A stretch of DNA of 64,000 nucleotides from Arthrobacter sp. JZ12 (GCF_035189165.1 NZ_CP045246.1:3243058-3307057), one strand, 5' to 3'. Positions 29,648 to 39,188 are shown, numbered from the stretch's first letter. Notes: a model not told the origin generated them from the sequence alone. Program-made: numbers and translations.

Positions 29648-31131
29648 TGGGGGTCTTTCGGTGCAGGATTCTTCGGGCTCGAACTGGACGCGTTCCAGCC
29701 TACCGGAGTGTCGCCGGTCCGCTTCGGAGCGCCGTCCCGATCGGGAGCACCGTTGAAGGGACCGCCGGCGGGGTCGTCGATGGAGAGCCGCCGTACCGGA
29801 TCCGTATCGGGTTCGAGGATGTGTCCGGCGACGCGGTAGAGAATGAATCCCGTCACCACCAGCCGTGCCACCACGGCCGCCAAATAGTAGAGGTTGTCGA
29901 TGTTGTTCGAGGCCGCACCAGAGGACGCATCGCGGGCAACAACCATCCAGAACGCCCACCAGTGCAGAGCCTCAATCACCTGCCAGGTCAGGAACACCCG
30001 CCAGTCGACGTAGGACAGGGCCACGAAAGGCAGCAGCCACAGGGTCAGCTCGGGCCGGTAATTGGGAATGACCAGCACGAGGACACCCACCAGCAGCAGC
30101 ACAACCTGCGGAAGGCGCGGCCTGCGCGGCGCCCTGAGCACCAGCAGCGCCACCAGGCCGGTCAGGACCAGGAAACTTACGACGGCGGTGATCCCCACCG
30201 CCGCGTCCGACAGGGGCTGAAGCCCCACCCGCCCGGCGAGGAGATTGAACCCGGACACGAGCGACGATGTCACGTTGAGGGCCGCGGGGTCGTAGTCCCA
30301 AGGGAAGGCCGAGTTCCATCGTCGTCCGAAGGGAAGGCTGGTGAGGACCGACGTCGCTGCGAGGCTGAGCCCTGTGACGATCGCGGGACGTGCGCGGCCG
30401 GTGCGGACGGCGAGGAGTACAACCGCCGCGTAGGCCAACAGCAAATGAGCGCTGAACCCGGTCCCCAGACCCAGCAGGATCCCCGCGATCATGAACCGAT
30501 TCCTGGCGAAGGACAACAGACCGAAGACGCTGAACGCCACCGGGATGAGGGTCCAACCCGATGCTGCAGTAAGGATTGCGATGGGCGCCACGGCCACCAG
30601 CGCAGCGTCCCAGGGTCGCCGGCTCGCCAGGCGCATGGTGGCCACGACAGTCCCGATCCAGGCAGCCACCGCCAGCAGCGCGTTCACGTCGAAGTAGCGG
30701 ACGAGGGCTTCCGTCTGCACCACCCCCGCCGCCGACACCGGAACCAACAGGGTCAGGATCCCGGCGAGTGCCCCGAGCAGCACGGGCCCGTCGAATGGTG
30801 ACCCCTCAGTGAACGGGAAGATCCCGCTTCCCAACCCCTGGAACTGGAACGCCTCCGTCCAGTCCGAGTAGCACGCGCGGTAGAACTGGTCGGGCCGTAC
30901 CCAGCCGCTGTCGCGGCAAGGAGCCTTGACCAGGATCGCGAGCACAGCCGCCGTCGTCGTCATCAGGATGAGTACGCGCTCCACCGTGAAGATCACCGGC
31001 CGCACGCGGCCGGGGGCGGCGTGCGCACCCAGCGGACCGCCTATCCCCTCGGTGAGTTTCCGAAGCAGCCTGTCCCTGCGAGAGGGCACCGAGATGCCGG
31101 CCGGTCGGCGCGGGCTCTCCTCCAGTCCCAT
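29644..31131 (-). CDS. Polytopic membrane protein, probable GT-C/GT87 glycosyltransferase
   Basis: Integral membrane protein of 495 residues with about ten to twelve hydrophobic segments. After TM1 a loop with CRDSGWVRPDQFYRACYSDW contains acidic residues where GT-C enzymes keep their catalytic Asp. Later segments (GILLGLGTGFSAHLLLAYA, VIPNYRPELTLWLLPFVALSY) resemble DUF2029/GT87 polyprenyl-phosphate-mannose transferases. The C-terminal 60 residues are Pro/Asp/Ser-rich and likely cytoplasmic. Coupled to the FemAB gene, pointing to cell-envelope assembly. Donor and acceptor unknown. Confidence 0.75.
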   Translation of the reverse strand: MGLEESPRRPAGISVPSRRDRLLRKLTEGIGGPLGAHAAPGRVRPVIFTVERVLILMTTTAAVLAILVKAPCRDSGWVRPDQFYRACYSDWTEAFQFQGLGSGIFPFTEGSPFDGPVLLGALAGILTLLVPVSAAGVVQTEALVRYFDVNALLAVAAWIGTVVATMRLASRRPWDAALVAVAPIAILTAASGWTLIPVAFSVFGLLSFARNRFMIAGILLGLGTGFSAHLLLAYAAVVLLAVRTGRARPAIVTGLSLAATSVLTSLPFGRRWNSAFPWDYDPAALNVTSSLVSGFNLLAGRVGLQPLSDAAVGITAVVSFLVLTGLVALLVLRAPRRPRLPQVVLLLVGVLVLVIPNYRPELTLWLLPFVALSYVDWRVFLTWQVIEALHWWAFWMVVARDASSGAASNNIDNLYYLAAVVARLVVTGFILYRVAGHILEPDTDPVRRLSIDDPAGGPFNGAPDRDGAPKRTGDTPVGWNASSSSPKNPAPKDPQ

Positions 31132-31178
31132 GCCTGGTAAGCCTAGTCACCGGGTAGCGTGCCGGCACTACCGTGCGG

Positions 31179-33023
31179 TCAGCGTTCGGCCATTTCGGTA
31201 GTTGTCCGTGCGGTTGTCCTGCTCGCCGCGAGGCGCGCAAACGCTCCCTCCGCCGAGCGCAACGCTCCGGCCGTTCCCCGCTCCACGATGCGGCCGGCGT
31301 CCAGGACCAGCACTTCGTCGGCGTTCTCCACCGTCGACAGCCGGTGTGCAATCACCAGCGTGGTCCGCCCGACGGCGAGCCGGTCCAGCGCCTGCTGCAC
31401 CCGGGCCTCGGTGGCGTTGTCCAGCGCGCTGGTGGCCTCGTCGAGAACCAGTACGGGCGGATTTCGCAGGATGGTCCGGGCGATTGCCAGTCGCTGCTGT
31501 TCCCCTCCGGAGAAGCGGTGGCCACGCGCGCCTACCCGTGTGTCAAGCCCATCGGGAAGCGCTGCGATGGCGTCGGCAATCCGCGCGGCCTCCAAAGCCT
31601 TCCAGAGGTCCTCATCGGTAGCCTTGGGATCTGCCAGCAGCAGGTTCTCCCTCACAGACGCGTGGATCAGGTATGTCTCTTGGGAAACCACGCCGACTAT
31701 TTTCGCCAGATCCTCGGGATGAATATCGCGGACGTCCGCACCGTCAATGGTCACCCGCCCACTCGAGGTGTCGTTGAGGCGAGGCACCAGTGACGCCAGG
31801 GTGCTCTTGCCGGACCCGGTAGCTCCGACGACGGCGGTTGTGGTTCCCGCCGGAAGCACCAGGTCGATGCCGCGCAGAACCTCGTTTCCCTGGTCGTAGC
31901 TGAACCGCACATCCTCGAAGCGGACCTCCCCGCGCACGTCCGCCGCAGCCAGCCGGACCGGTGATTGCGGCGGCTTGATCTGGGGTTCCCTGTCCAGGTA
32001 CTCGAAGATCCGGCTGAAGAAGGCCAGGGCAGCAACCCACTGCACACCAAGGTTCAGCAGTCCCATGATCGGTCGGAAGATCGTTGCCTGCAGGGCCGTG
32101 AAGGCAACCAGTGTTCCGATCGTCATGCCGCTGCTGGTTGCCGGGAACCCCGCTGCCAGGTAAATGACCGCGGGAATCGCCGCGAAGACGATCTGCATCG
32201 TGGCCATTCGCCAGCGGCCCGCGAGCTGGCTGCGCAACTCCAGGCCAACCAGTTTCTCCGACCGGTCCGAGAACCGGGCGGCATCCCGGGCCGTGGTGCC
32301 CAGGAGTTTGGCGAGCCGCACCCCGGACACCGAGAGACCCTCCTCCACCTGAGTGTGCAGGAGGGCGAGTTCGCGCTGGCGCTCATCGGTCACCTCCCTA
32401 CGTATCCGTGCGACCCGGCGCGACAACCAGATAGCGGGTGGCAGGACAACGAGCGAGATCAGGCTCATCGCGGGCGAGAGCGCCACCATGGCTGCGGCAG
32501 TTGCGACGGCGGTGGTCAGGTTGGCTGCCACACCCGTCGCCGAGGACGTAACCACCGACTGCATCCCGGAGATGTCATGCGTCAGCCGTGACTGCACCTC
32601 CCCCCCGTGCGTCCTGGTGAAGAACCCCAGGGACTGCGCCTGAACATGGGTGAACAGATCGACGCGCAGCCGGTGCATCACCCGCTGCCCCATCGCCGTC
32701 GCCATCCATGTCTGCACCACCCCGATCAGTGACGTCACCGCAGCCACGCCAACCATCGACGTCGTCAGCAGAAGCAGAAGCCCGATGTCCTGCCCGGGCA
32801 GCGCCTCATCGATGACAGCGCGGACCAGGAAAGGCTGGGCAAGGTTGATCACCGAGCTGGCAGTAATCAACAGCACGACGACGGCGATCGTCCCCCTGTG
32901 CGGCGCGAAGAGGGCCGCTATGCGGCGCAGGCTCACCGGGTGCTCGGCTAGCTGCTGCCGTGCCCGTGGATCGGGACGCGCCGGGCCCCGGCCGCCGGCT
33001 GACCAGGATTCGGCACCAGGCAT
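31179..33023 (-). CDS. ABC exporter, fused membrane and ATPase domains
   Basis: Half-transporter of 614 residues that would work as a homodimer. Six membrane helices lie in about residues 30-320 (type I exporter fold). The ATPase follows: FEDVRFSYDQGNEVLRGID, Walker A GATGSGKST, signature FSGGEQQRLAIA, Walker B VLVLDEATSALD, H-loop IAHRLSTV. MPGAESWS at 33023 was chosen; longer in-frame starts would run into the divergent MarR gene and the operator. Function: lipid or drug export, probably controlled by the MarR protein. Confidence 0.9.
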   Translation of the reverse strand: MPGAESWSAGGRGPARPDPRARQQLAEHPVSLRRIAALFAPHRGTIAVVVLLITASSVINLAQPFLVRAVIDEALPGQDIGLLLLLTTSMVGVAAVTSLIGVVQTWMATAMGQRVMHRLRVDLFTHVQAQSLGFFTRTHGGEVQSRLTHDISGMQSVVTSSATGVAANLTTAVATAAAMVALSPAMSLISLVVLPPAIWLSRRVARIRREVTDERQRELALLHTQVEEGLSVSGVRLAKLLGTTARDAARFSDRSEKLVGLELRSQLAGRWRMATMQIVFAAIPAVIYLAAGFPATSSGMTIGTLVAFTALQATIFRPIMGLLNLGVQWVAALAFFSRIFEYLDREPQIKPPQSPVRLAAADVRGEVRFEDVRFSYDQGNEVLRGIDLVLPAGTTTAVVGATGSGKSTLASLVPRLNDTSSGRVTIDGADVRDIHPEDLAKIVGVVSQETYLIHASVRENLLLADPKATDEDLWKALEAARIADAIAALPDGLDTRVGARGHRFSGGEQQRLAIARTILRNPPVLVLDEATSALDNATEARVQQALDRLAVGRTTLVIAHRLSTVENADEVLVLDAGRIVERGTAGALRSAEGAFARLAASRTTARTTTEMAER

Positions 33024-33140
33024 TACGACGTCGGCGCCCCCCTTGTCAGGATTGTGTCCTCTTGGTTGCCGGCCGATCCCGGTAGGAACTGCCACGGGTC
33101 CTCCTGCTGCTGACTGCTCCAAATCTCGATATAGAGAGGT

Positions 33141-33157
33141 TACCTCACTATGAGGTA
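33141..33157. promoter_or_regulatory. Palindromic operator between marR-type gene and ABC exporter
   Basis: Perfect inverted repeat TACCTCA-CTA-TGAGGTA, 26 bp before the MarR ATG and about 118 bp before the exporter start, in the divergent intergenic region. MarR dimers bind palindromes of this size, so this is the likely self-operator; inferred. An imperfect CTC-GATATA-GAG sits 15 bp to the left. Confidence 0.72.
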
Positions 33158-33182
33158 CTTCTGCTTCCTCTACCATTGATGC

Positions 33183-33725
33183 ATGGTCTCCTCCCCTGAC
33201 TCCGCCGGCCTCGGCGATCTGATGCACGCGGCTTTCCGCGGGCTTCGCCGTAAGTGGTCGCAACAACTCGAGCCGTTCGGGATCACTCCGCACCAGGCCC
33301 GTGCACTCCGGGCCATTGCGCAAGCTGCGCACGCGCCGTCGTCCGCGCCCGCCCTACGCCTGCGCGAGCTGGCGGACATGCTCCATATCGCTCCACGGTC
33401 CGCAACCGAGGTGGTCGACGTCCTGCAGGAGAACGGCCTGGTGCAACGTGCACCGGATCCCTCCGACCGGCGGGCAACCCTGGTGTTTCTCACCTCGGAC
33501 GGCGAGGAGTTGCTGCAACAGATCCGGCGCGTTCGTCAGCGTGAAGCCGACGAGTACTTCTCGCAGCTCACGGCAGATGACCAGGCCGAGCTGAAGCGGC
33601 TGTTACGGCTGCTCGTGCCGGAAGGCCCTGCAGGGCCCAAAGCAGGACCCGGAGCAGCACGGCTCAGCCAGGGCCGGGGATCGGCGTCACGGAATGCGGC
33701 GACGCCTTCGCGCGTTCGCAATTAG
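33183..33725 (+). CDS. MarR-family transcriptional regulator
   Basis: DNA-binding regulator of 180 residues. The winged helix shows ITPHQARALRAIAQAA, LRLRELADMLHIAPRSATEVVDVLQENGLVQR and the wing DPSDRRATLVFLTSDGEEL, a clear MarR pattern. The C-terminal 40 residues (PEGPAGPKAGPG onward) are Gly/Pro/Arg-rich and probably disordered. It is divergent from an ABC exporter with a perfect palindrome between them, suggesting it represses the exporter and itself until a ligand binds. Confidence 0.92.
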   Translation: MVSSPDSAGLGDLMHAAFRGLRRKWSQQLEPFGITPHQARALRAIAQAAHAPSSAPALRLRELADMLHIAPRSATEVVDVLQENGLVQRAPDPSDRRATLVFLTSDGEELLQQIRRVRQREADEYFSQLTADDQAELKRLLRLLVPEGPAGPKAGPGAARLSQGRGSASRNAATPSRVRN

Positions 33726-33830
33726 AAGTAGACTGTGTGAGCTGTGGGGATTGCCGGTCGCAAAAGGTATAGACCGCACGGGTATCGGCCTCGGGCCGGG
33801 CAGTCTCTAGGACGCGTATGAAGGAGAACA

Positions 33831-34916
33831 GTGGGAACTAACCCCATTCGGGTAGCAATCGTCGGTGTTGGTAACTGTGCCGCATCCCTGGTGCAGGGCG
33901 TTCAGTACTACAAGGACGCAGACCCAACAGCAACCATCCCGGGCCTGATGCATGTTGAGTTCGGCAAGTACCACGTCAGCGACGTTCAGTTCGTCACCGC
34001 CTTCGACGTAGACGGCAAGAAGGTTGGCCTTGACCTGGCGGACGCGATCGGGGCAAGCGAGAACAACACGATCAAGATCGCCGATGTGCCCCCCACGGGT
34101 GTGAAGGTCCAGCGCGGCCACACTCTGGACGGGCTGGGCAAGTACTACCGAGAGACCATCGTCGAGTCCGACGCTGAGCCGGTGGATGTTGTCGCCGAGC
34201 TCAAGGCCGCCCAGGTTGACGTCATGGTCTGCTACCTGCCCGTCGGTTCCGAGTCCGCGGCCAAGTTCTACGCTCAGTGCGCCATCGACGCCGGCGTCGC
34301 CTTCGTCAACGCCCTCCCCGTCTTCATTGCCGGCACCAAGGAATGGGCCGACAAGTTCACCGAGGCCGGCGTTCCCATTGTGGGCGACGACATCAAGAGC
34401 CAGATCGGTGCCACCATCACGCACCGCGTCATGGCCAAGCTGTTCGAAGACCGCGGCGTCACCCTGGACCGCACTTACCAGCTGAACGTCGGCGGCAACA
34501 TGGACTTCAAGAACATGCTTGAGCGCGACCGCCTCGAGTCGAAAAAGATTTCCAAGACCCAGGCTGTCACCTCCAATGTCGAGGCCGAACTCCGCGCCGA
34601 CGACGTTCACATCGGCCCGTCCGACTACGTCGCATGGCTCGATGACCGCAAGTGGGCCTTCGTTCGCCTTGAGGGCCGCAACTTCGGCGACGCTCCCGTT
34701 TCGCTCGAGTACAAGCTGGAAGTCTGGGACTCCCCCAACTCGGCCGGCGTCATCATTGATGCAATCCGCGCCGCCAAGATCGCTGCCGACCGCGGCATCG
34801 GCGGCCCGATCCTCTCGGCGTCCAGCTACTTCATGAAGTCGCCTCCGGAGCAGTACAACGACGACATCGCCCGCGAGAAGGTCGAAGCCTTCATCCGCGG
34901 AGATGTAGAGCGCTAA
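33831..34916 (+). CDS. ino1: Inositol-3-phosphate synthase
   Basis: Myo-inositol-1-phosphate synthase of 361 residues, NAD-dependent; converts glucose 6-phosphate to inositol 3-phosphate. NAD fold [18 protein letters not shown]; the actinobacterial family shows [23 protein letters not shown] [30 protein letters not shown] and [13 protein letters not shown]. Start GTG at 33831 follows AAGGAG. In actinobacteria the product feeds mycothiol and phosphatidylinositol; mshA lies 8 kb downstream in this window. A strong hairpin follows the stop. Confidence 0.95.
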   Translation: MGTNPIRVAIVGVGNCAASLVQGVQYYKDADPTATIPGLMHVEFGKYHVSDVQFVTAFDVDGKKVGLDLADAIGASENNTIKIADVPPTGVKVQRGHTLDGLGKYYRETIVESDAEPVDVVAELKAAQVDVMVCYLPVGSESAAKFYAQCAIDAGVAFVNALPVFIAGTKEWADKFTEAGVPIVGDDIKSQIGATITHRVMAKLFEDRGVTLDRTYQLNVGGNMDFKNMLERDRLESKKISKTQAVTSNVEAELRADDVHIGPSDYVAWLDDRKWAFVRLEGRNFGDAPVSLEYKLEVWDSPNSAGVIIDAIRAAKIAADRGIGGPILSASSYFMKSPPEQYNDDIAREKVEAFIRGDVER

Positions 34917-34922
34917 TTCCGC

Positions 34923-34955
34923 AAACGCCCCCTGGCTTCGGCCGGGGGGCGTTTT
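34923..34955 (+). terminator. Rho-independent terminator of ino1
   Basis: Stem AACGCCCCC / GGGGGGCGTTTT with loop TGGCTTCGGCC, seven bases after the ino1 stop, ending in TTTT. The facing MerR gene's stop is 20 bp further, so it may serve both strands. Confidence 0.92.
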
Positions 34956-34974
34956 GCCGTTTGAGTGGGTTTTG

Positions 34975-35607
34975 TCAGGTGGCGGTGCCTCGGTCTTCGT
35001 CCCCACTCAACCGCTTGATGCTGTGCGACGCTTGCGCCAACGCCACCAGGCTCAGGAGCAGCTTGCTGTAGGCCCGCACGCCCACCGCGACGGCGAGAAC
35101 CGCCTCATCCCTGCTGCCGGCGTCGAATACGGTCCCTAGATCCTGCTGTGCCACCTGATCTGCCGCTTCGGCGTAGCCGCGTACGACGTCGGAGCTCACC
35201 GACAGCCCCATCCCCTCCATCTCCTCGAGCGTCCTGTTGAAGAGCGCCCTCGCATCCGAGGGAGCGTCCGGCCAGCCTTGGCTGGTGAGCAGCTCGGCAA
35301 CCAGCGGGTGGTCAGCGGCATCCTCGCCGGGTGCGCCGAGAACTAAAGCCTGGGTCCTCCCGAGCAGTTCCAGTCGGGACACCTCCGGATCGTCTATGAG
35401 CTGAACGAGGGTTCGGATTTGCTCGATCCCCAGTCCTACCACCGAGCGCAGCGCGCCGATCAGCTCCAGGCGCCGAAGGTGCAACTGGCCGTACTCGGCA
35501 CGGGTGGGATGAACCTGCTCGCCGCGCTGGATCAGTCCTTCCCGGAGATAAAACTTGATGCTGGCCGCACTCACTCCGGAGGCTGTGCTGAGTTCCTTCA
35601 ACTGCAC
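34975..35607 (-). CDS. MerR-family transcriptional regulator
   Basis: Regulator of 210 residues. Starts MQLKELSTASGVSAASIKFYLREGLIQRG, the MerR helix-turn-helix with the wing; LRRLELIGALRSVVGLGIEQIRTLV continues the family. The C-terminal 130 residues form an alpha-helical effector part without the cysteines of metal sensors, so an organic ligand is likely. Divergent from a DUF2306 membrane protein with inverted repeats in the 82-bp spacer. Confidence 0.9.
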   Translation of the reverse strand: MQLKELSTASGVSAASIKFYLREGLIQRGEQVHPTRAEYGQLHLRRLELIGALRSVVGLGIEQIRTLVQLIDDPEVSRLELLGRTQALVLGAPGEDAADHPLVAELLTSQGWPDAPSDARALFNRTLEEMEGMGLSVSSDVVRGYAEAADQVAQQDLGTVFDAGSRDEAVLAVAVGVRAYSKLLLSLVALAQASHSIKRLSGDEDRGTAT

Positions 35608-35644
35608 GCCGTGGTCCTTCCGTTGGATAGGAAAATGACGGCAA

Positions 35645-35681
35645 CTATCCTGATGTACAGCTATAGGATAGTGCGCCTATC
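35645..35681. promoter_or_regulatory. Inverted-repeat operator for the MerR/DUF2306 pair
   Basis: Contains CTATCC (35645-35650) mirrored by GGATAG (35666-35671) and a second pair GATAG-TGCGC-CTATC at 35667-35681. The GGATAG element is shared by both. It lies between the divergent genes, 9 bp before the DUF2306 ATG. MerR binding is inferred from position. Confidence 0.6.
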
Positions 35682-35689
35682 TTATAACC

Positions 35690-36274
35690 ATGGACTGGAA
35701 CCCGCTCATCGCCGCCCACGTGATCGCCGCGCTCTACGTGCTGGTTTTGGGACCGATCAACATTTTCCGTCGACGCCGGGACCGCACCCATCACATCATC
35801 GGCTACACCTGGGTGCTGGCCATGTACTTTGTCTGCTTCACCAGCTTCTGGATCGTCAGCGACGGCCACTTCAGCTGGCTCCACGGCCTCTCTGCTTTCA
35901 CGATCGTCACCGTGACCCTTGGCTTGGTCTCCGCCATCCGCCGCAATATCGTGGCACACCGGGCCAACATGATCGGCAGCTACATCGGCATCGCCATCGC
36001 ATTTGTCTTCGCCGTTACGGCACCGGGCCGGGCCATCCCGCAACTGTTGGCCACTGACCCGGCTACCGCCGTCGTCGTTAGCGTGCTTGTCTTGCTGACG
36101 GCAGGAGGACTGTTCCTGGTAGTGAGGCCAAAGCCGCGTAGGGCTACGGCCAGGAAGGTTCGGGCAGCCGGGGTGGCAGCGGAACGAACTGCGCGCCGAG
36201 GATCTCCCGTTGAGCGAGCGCCGCGGCGACTCCCGCGCCGGTCCCGGATGCCGGTTGGTTTCCGTGGGCGATGA
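35690..36274 (+). CDS. DUF2306 membrane protein
   Basis: Protein of 194 residues; the first 150 form four hydrophobic segments with the DUF2306 pattern HVIAALYVLVLGPINIFRRR, THHIIGYTWVLAMYFVCFTSF, LHGLSAFTIVTVTLGLVSAI and HRANMIGSYIGIAIAFVF. The histidines may bind haem or a metal; function not established. After about residue 148 the tail is only Arg/Pro/Ala and lies antisense to the last 131 bp of the convergent deacetylase gene, which suggests the natural stop was lost by a mutation or small frameshift. No Shine-Dalgarno; probably leaderless. Likely controlled by the divergent MerR protein. Confidence 0.8.
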   Translation: MDWNPLIAAHVIAALYVLVLGPINIFRRRRDRTHHIIGYTWVLAMYFVCFTSFWIVSDGHFSWLHGLSAFTIVTVTLGLVSAIRRNIVAHRANMIGSYIGIAIAFVFAVTAPGRAIPQLLATDPATAVVVSVLVLLTAGGLFLVVRPKPRRATARKVRAAGVAAERTARRGSPVERAPRRLPRRSRMPVGFRGR

Positions 36275-37054
36275 TGACGTCCCCGGACTGTGCGCGTACC
36301 AGTTCCTGGGTCACGAGGTGGGCCGGGTGCGTTGCCCCGGCATCGCCGTTGATGCTGAACCCGGTTGGGACCTGGCCCAATGCCAGACAGATCTGCGCGG
36401 CCACCTCGTCCAGGTGCGCGGTTCCGGGCCGGAAGAAGCGCGGCGGCCGGCCGGCAAGCTCGGTGATCACGGCGGTGTTGGTCATGATCTCGTCGTACAC
36501 CTCGCCCGGTCCCGTTGTTCCCGGGATACCGTAGGCGCTCTGCCCATTTACGCTGAGCGGCAGGTGCTGGGTGCCGTGGTTGGCGATCTCGAACAGCGGA
36601 TCCTCCGCCAATTCCTTCGCCAGCGCGGAGTTACTTTCAATCCAGCGGTAGTTCATGAAGAGGGTGGCCGGCATCCGGCGTTCACGCAGGAGGTCGAAGA
36701 TGGCGTGATCGGTCTGGCTCCCACCCGGACCTCCGCAATAGTCAAGGGTCAGGACGGCTCCGCCGGCGTCGACGGGGAGCGAGCTGAGCACGCCCGGAAC
36801 ATCAAGCCCCCATTGCTGCGGCACTATGCCGGTGAACCGCGCGACGATTTCCTCACGGCAGGAAGCGCGGGCTGCGATGGCGTGAGCGAGGCGCTGGGGG
36901 CGGGAGTAGGCGACGACGACGGCGCCGCACTCCTTGTGGCGCGCGCGGTTGCGCTCTCAGCGGGCTGGGATTGAGGCGGCTTGGTTGCGCAACCTGCCAG
37001 CGCCAGCCCAAGACCAGCGAAAATAAGGGCCCTGCGGCCGGCGTCGAATCCCAC
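36144..37054 (-). pseudogene. Lipoprotein polysaccharide deacetylase, frameshifted near 36890
   Basis: Two overlapping frames together make one secreted protein. The N-terminal frame starts at GTG 37054 (behind GGGGGAC) and reads VGFDAGRRALIFAGLGLALAGC, a signal peptide with lipobox, then a Ser/Pro/Thr linker that soon stops at 36824. The other frame carries RLAHAIAARASCREEIVARF and the deacetylase domain: LTLDYCGGPG (an altered metal motif, 'DYC' where most have 'DDG'), IANHGTQHLPLS (His-x-x-x-His), and RFFRPGTAHLD. The switch lies around the C-run at 36885-36905. From a GTG at 36824 the domain could still be made without a signal. Could be real decay or a base-calling error. Confidence 0.75.
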
Positions 37055-37210
37055 GCGTCCCCCTGCGCTAGCGAGCAAAACACCATCAGTGTAGTTATGG
37101 TCCGGGAGAAGGCCTCCCCTGCGCCGGAATGTGTCGTAGGTGTGCCGCGGGAACCAACGGTGGAAGCGGTCGATTAACCCTGTGGGACCTACCCTCAGCG
37201 AAAGGCTCAT

Positions 37211-37978
37211 GTGATGACTGCCGACCAGAGGCCGGAGGTGCGGCGTCGCCCCTTCCTGCTGGTCTTCCTGTTGCTTGTCCCCGTGCTGCTCCTCGGATTC
37301 GTGTTGGTCAACGGTTTGAGCGACCGCAGCACCTCGCTGCTGGGACTGTCGGAATGCACCGTCGAGACGTCCAAAGGGGACGTGGGGCTCAGCCGGGAAG
37401 AAGCACAGCGGGCCACCACGACCGCGGCCCTCCTAGCGCGCGGGTCCTCGTTTGCAGACATCGACAGCATCGACGGCGCCGCCGGCATCGACGAGGCAGT
37501 GATGCAACGGCTCATCGAAGGACCACCCGACGACGCCGGTCCAAGCCTGTCCTGTCGAGGTACTGCCACGGATGGATTGGAGGAGGAACCGCTCACTCCC
37601 AGCGGCCTGACACCGCGCGCAGAGAAGCTGCGCGACGCGATGAGTGAGGTGTTCGGTGAATCGAGCCTCGGCGGCTTCGCCCCGGGAGGCGTAAGTTCGG
37701 GTCACGGAGCGGAATCAACGCACTACGACGGTCGGGCCATCGACGTCTTCTTCCGCCCCGTCACCGAGGAGAACCGGCGCCAGGGTTGGATCCTGTCGCA
37801 ATGGCTGGTTGCCCATGCCGGGGACTACAACATCCAGTACGTCATCTTCGACGATAAATTCTGGAGCGCGCACCTCTCCCGAGGCCAGTGGCACAACTAC
37901 GACGCCCCCGACCCGGAAAACGAGATCCTCCGACACCTCGACCACGTCCATGTGGACGTGCTGCGCGGCGAAAACTAG
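37211..37978 (+). CDS. Secreted protein with M15-like (ARB-07466-type) C-terminal domain
   Basis: Protein of about 255 residues with an N-terminal membrane anchor or signal (RRRPFLLVFLLLVPVLLLGFVLV). A divergent middle region follows, and a C-terminal domain (about 145-252) with SGHGAESTHYDGRAIDVFF and HLDHVHVDVL. The spaced HYxxxAxD and HxH motifs are those of the zinc-binding Hedgehog/M15 D,D-peptidase fold, though many such domains are uncharacterised. Start is GTG 37211 or ATG 37214. Divergent from the deacetylase lipoprotein, so both may act on the wall. Confidence 0.75.
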   Translation: MMTADQRPEVRRRPFLLVFLLLVPVLLLGFVLVNGLSDRSTSLLGLSECTVETSKGDVGLSREEAQRATTTAALLARGSSFADIDSIDGAAGIDEAVMQRLIEGPPDDAGPSLSCRGTATDGLEEEPLTPSGLTPRAEKLRDAMSEVFGESSLGGFAPGGVSSGHGAESTHYDGRAIDVFFRPVTEENRRQGWILSQWLVAHAGDYNIQYVIFDDKFWSAHLSRGQWHNYDAPDPENEILRHLDHVHVDVLRGEN

Positions 37979-37984
37979 CGGTGC

Positions 37985-39178
37985 TTATCCCACGGCATCC
38001 CGGGCAGCAACGAAAGCCGACACGCAGGTTTCCACATCCTCGGGACTGTGCGCCGCCGAGAGCTGCACGCGGATTCGCGCGGCTCCCTTGGGAACTACCG
38101 GATAGCTGAACGCGATGACGTAGACGCCCTGCTCAAGCATCGCGTCCGCCACCCGCCCAGCGCGGACCGCGTCCCCGAACATCACGGGAATGATCGGGTG
38201 TTCACCCTCGAGGAGTTCGAATCCCTCCTCCGTCATCCGGCGGCGGAACAGTGCGGCGTTCTCGTTCAGCCGGCCGCGCAGGTCCGCACTGTCCTGGACA
38301 AGGTCCAGTGAGGTCAGCGTCGCAGCGACGATCGACGGCGCCAGCGAGTTGGAAAAGAGATAAGGGCGGGCGCGCTGCCTCAACAACTCGACAATCTCGG
38401 CCCTCCCGGACACATAGCCACCCGACGCACCGCCCAGCGCCTTCCCAAAGGTTCCGGTATAGATGTCCACCCGCTCGGAGACGCCCGCATGCTCAGGCGT
38501 GCCCGCACCTGTAGCACCCATGAACCCGACGGCATGCGAATCGTCCACCATCACCATCGCGTCGTATTTCTCGGCGAGGTCGCAGATCTCCCGCAGCGGT
38601 GCCAGGTAGCCGTCCATCGAAAAGACGCCGTCGGTGACCACCAGACGACGGCGAGCACCGGCGGCTTCCTGCAGCCTCGTTTCAAGGTCGGCCATGTCCC
38701 GGTTCACGTAACGGAACCGCTGAGCCTTGCTCAGCCGGATTCCGTCGATGATCGAAGCGTGGTTGAGCGCGTCCGAGATGACGGCGTCGTCAGCGCCCAG
38801 CAGGGATTCGAAGACCCCGCCGTTCGCATCGAAACAGGAGGAGAACAGGATGGTGTCCTCCGTACCGAGGAAGTGTGAAACCCGCCGCTCCAACTGAAGG
38901 TGCAGGTCCTGGGTTCCGCAGATGAACCGGACGGACGCCATACCGAAGCCCCGCTCATCCAGCGCATCCTTGGCCGCGGAAATCAGGGCCGGATGGTCGG
39001 CGAGGCCGAGGTAATTGTTGGCGCAGAAGTTCAGCACCTGCGTGCCGTCGCCCTCGCCAAGCGCCGCACGGATGGAGTTGGATTGCGGCGAGGAAATGGT
39101 GCGTTCACGCTTGTACAGCCCGGCATCCCGGATCTCGTCGAGCTCGGACTGCAACTGATTCCTTACTGAAGCAAACAT
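37985..39178 (-). CDS. kbl: Glycine C-acetyltransferase
   Basis: 2-amino-3-ketobutyrate CoA ligase of 397 residues, PLP-dependent; splits 2-amino-3-oxobutyrate with CoA to glycine and acetyl-CoA. Motifs: [46 protein letters not shown] (Asp-x-His), and the PLP lysine in [19 protein letters not shown] at 39178 follows AGAGGAG. It lies 10 bp after tdh in one operon that degrades threonine. Confidence 0.95.
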   Translation of the reverse strand: MFASVRNQLQSELDEIRDAGLYKRERTISSPQSNSIRAALGEGDGTQVLNFCANNYLGLADHPALISAAKDALDERGFGMASVRFICGTQDLHLQLERRVSHFLGTEDTILFSSCFDANGGVFESLLGADDAVISDALNHASIIDGIRLSKAQRFRYVNRDMADLETRLQEAAGARRRLVVTDGVFSMDGYLAPLREICDLAEKYDAMVMVDDSHAVGFMGATGAGTPEHAGVSERVDIYTGTFGKALGGASGGYVSGRAEIVELLRQRARPYLFSNSLAPSIVAATLTSLDLVQDSADLRGRLNENAALFRRRMTEEGFELLEGEHPIIPVMFGDAVRAGRVADAMLEQGVYVIAFSYPVVPKGAARIRVQLSAAHSPEDVETCVSAFVAARDAVG

Positions 39179-39188
39179 TCCAACTCCT

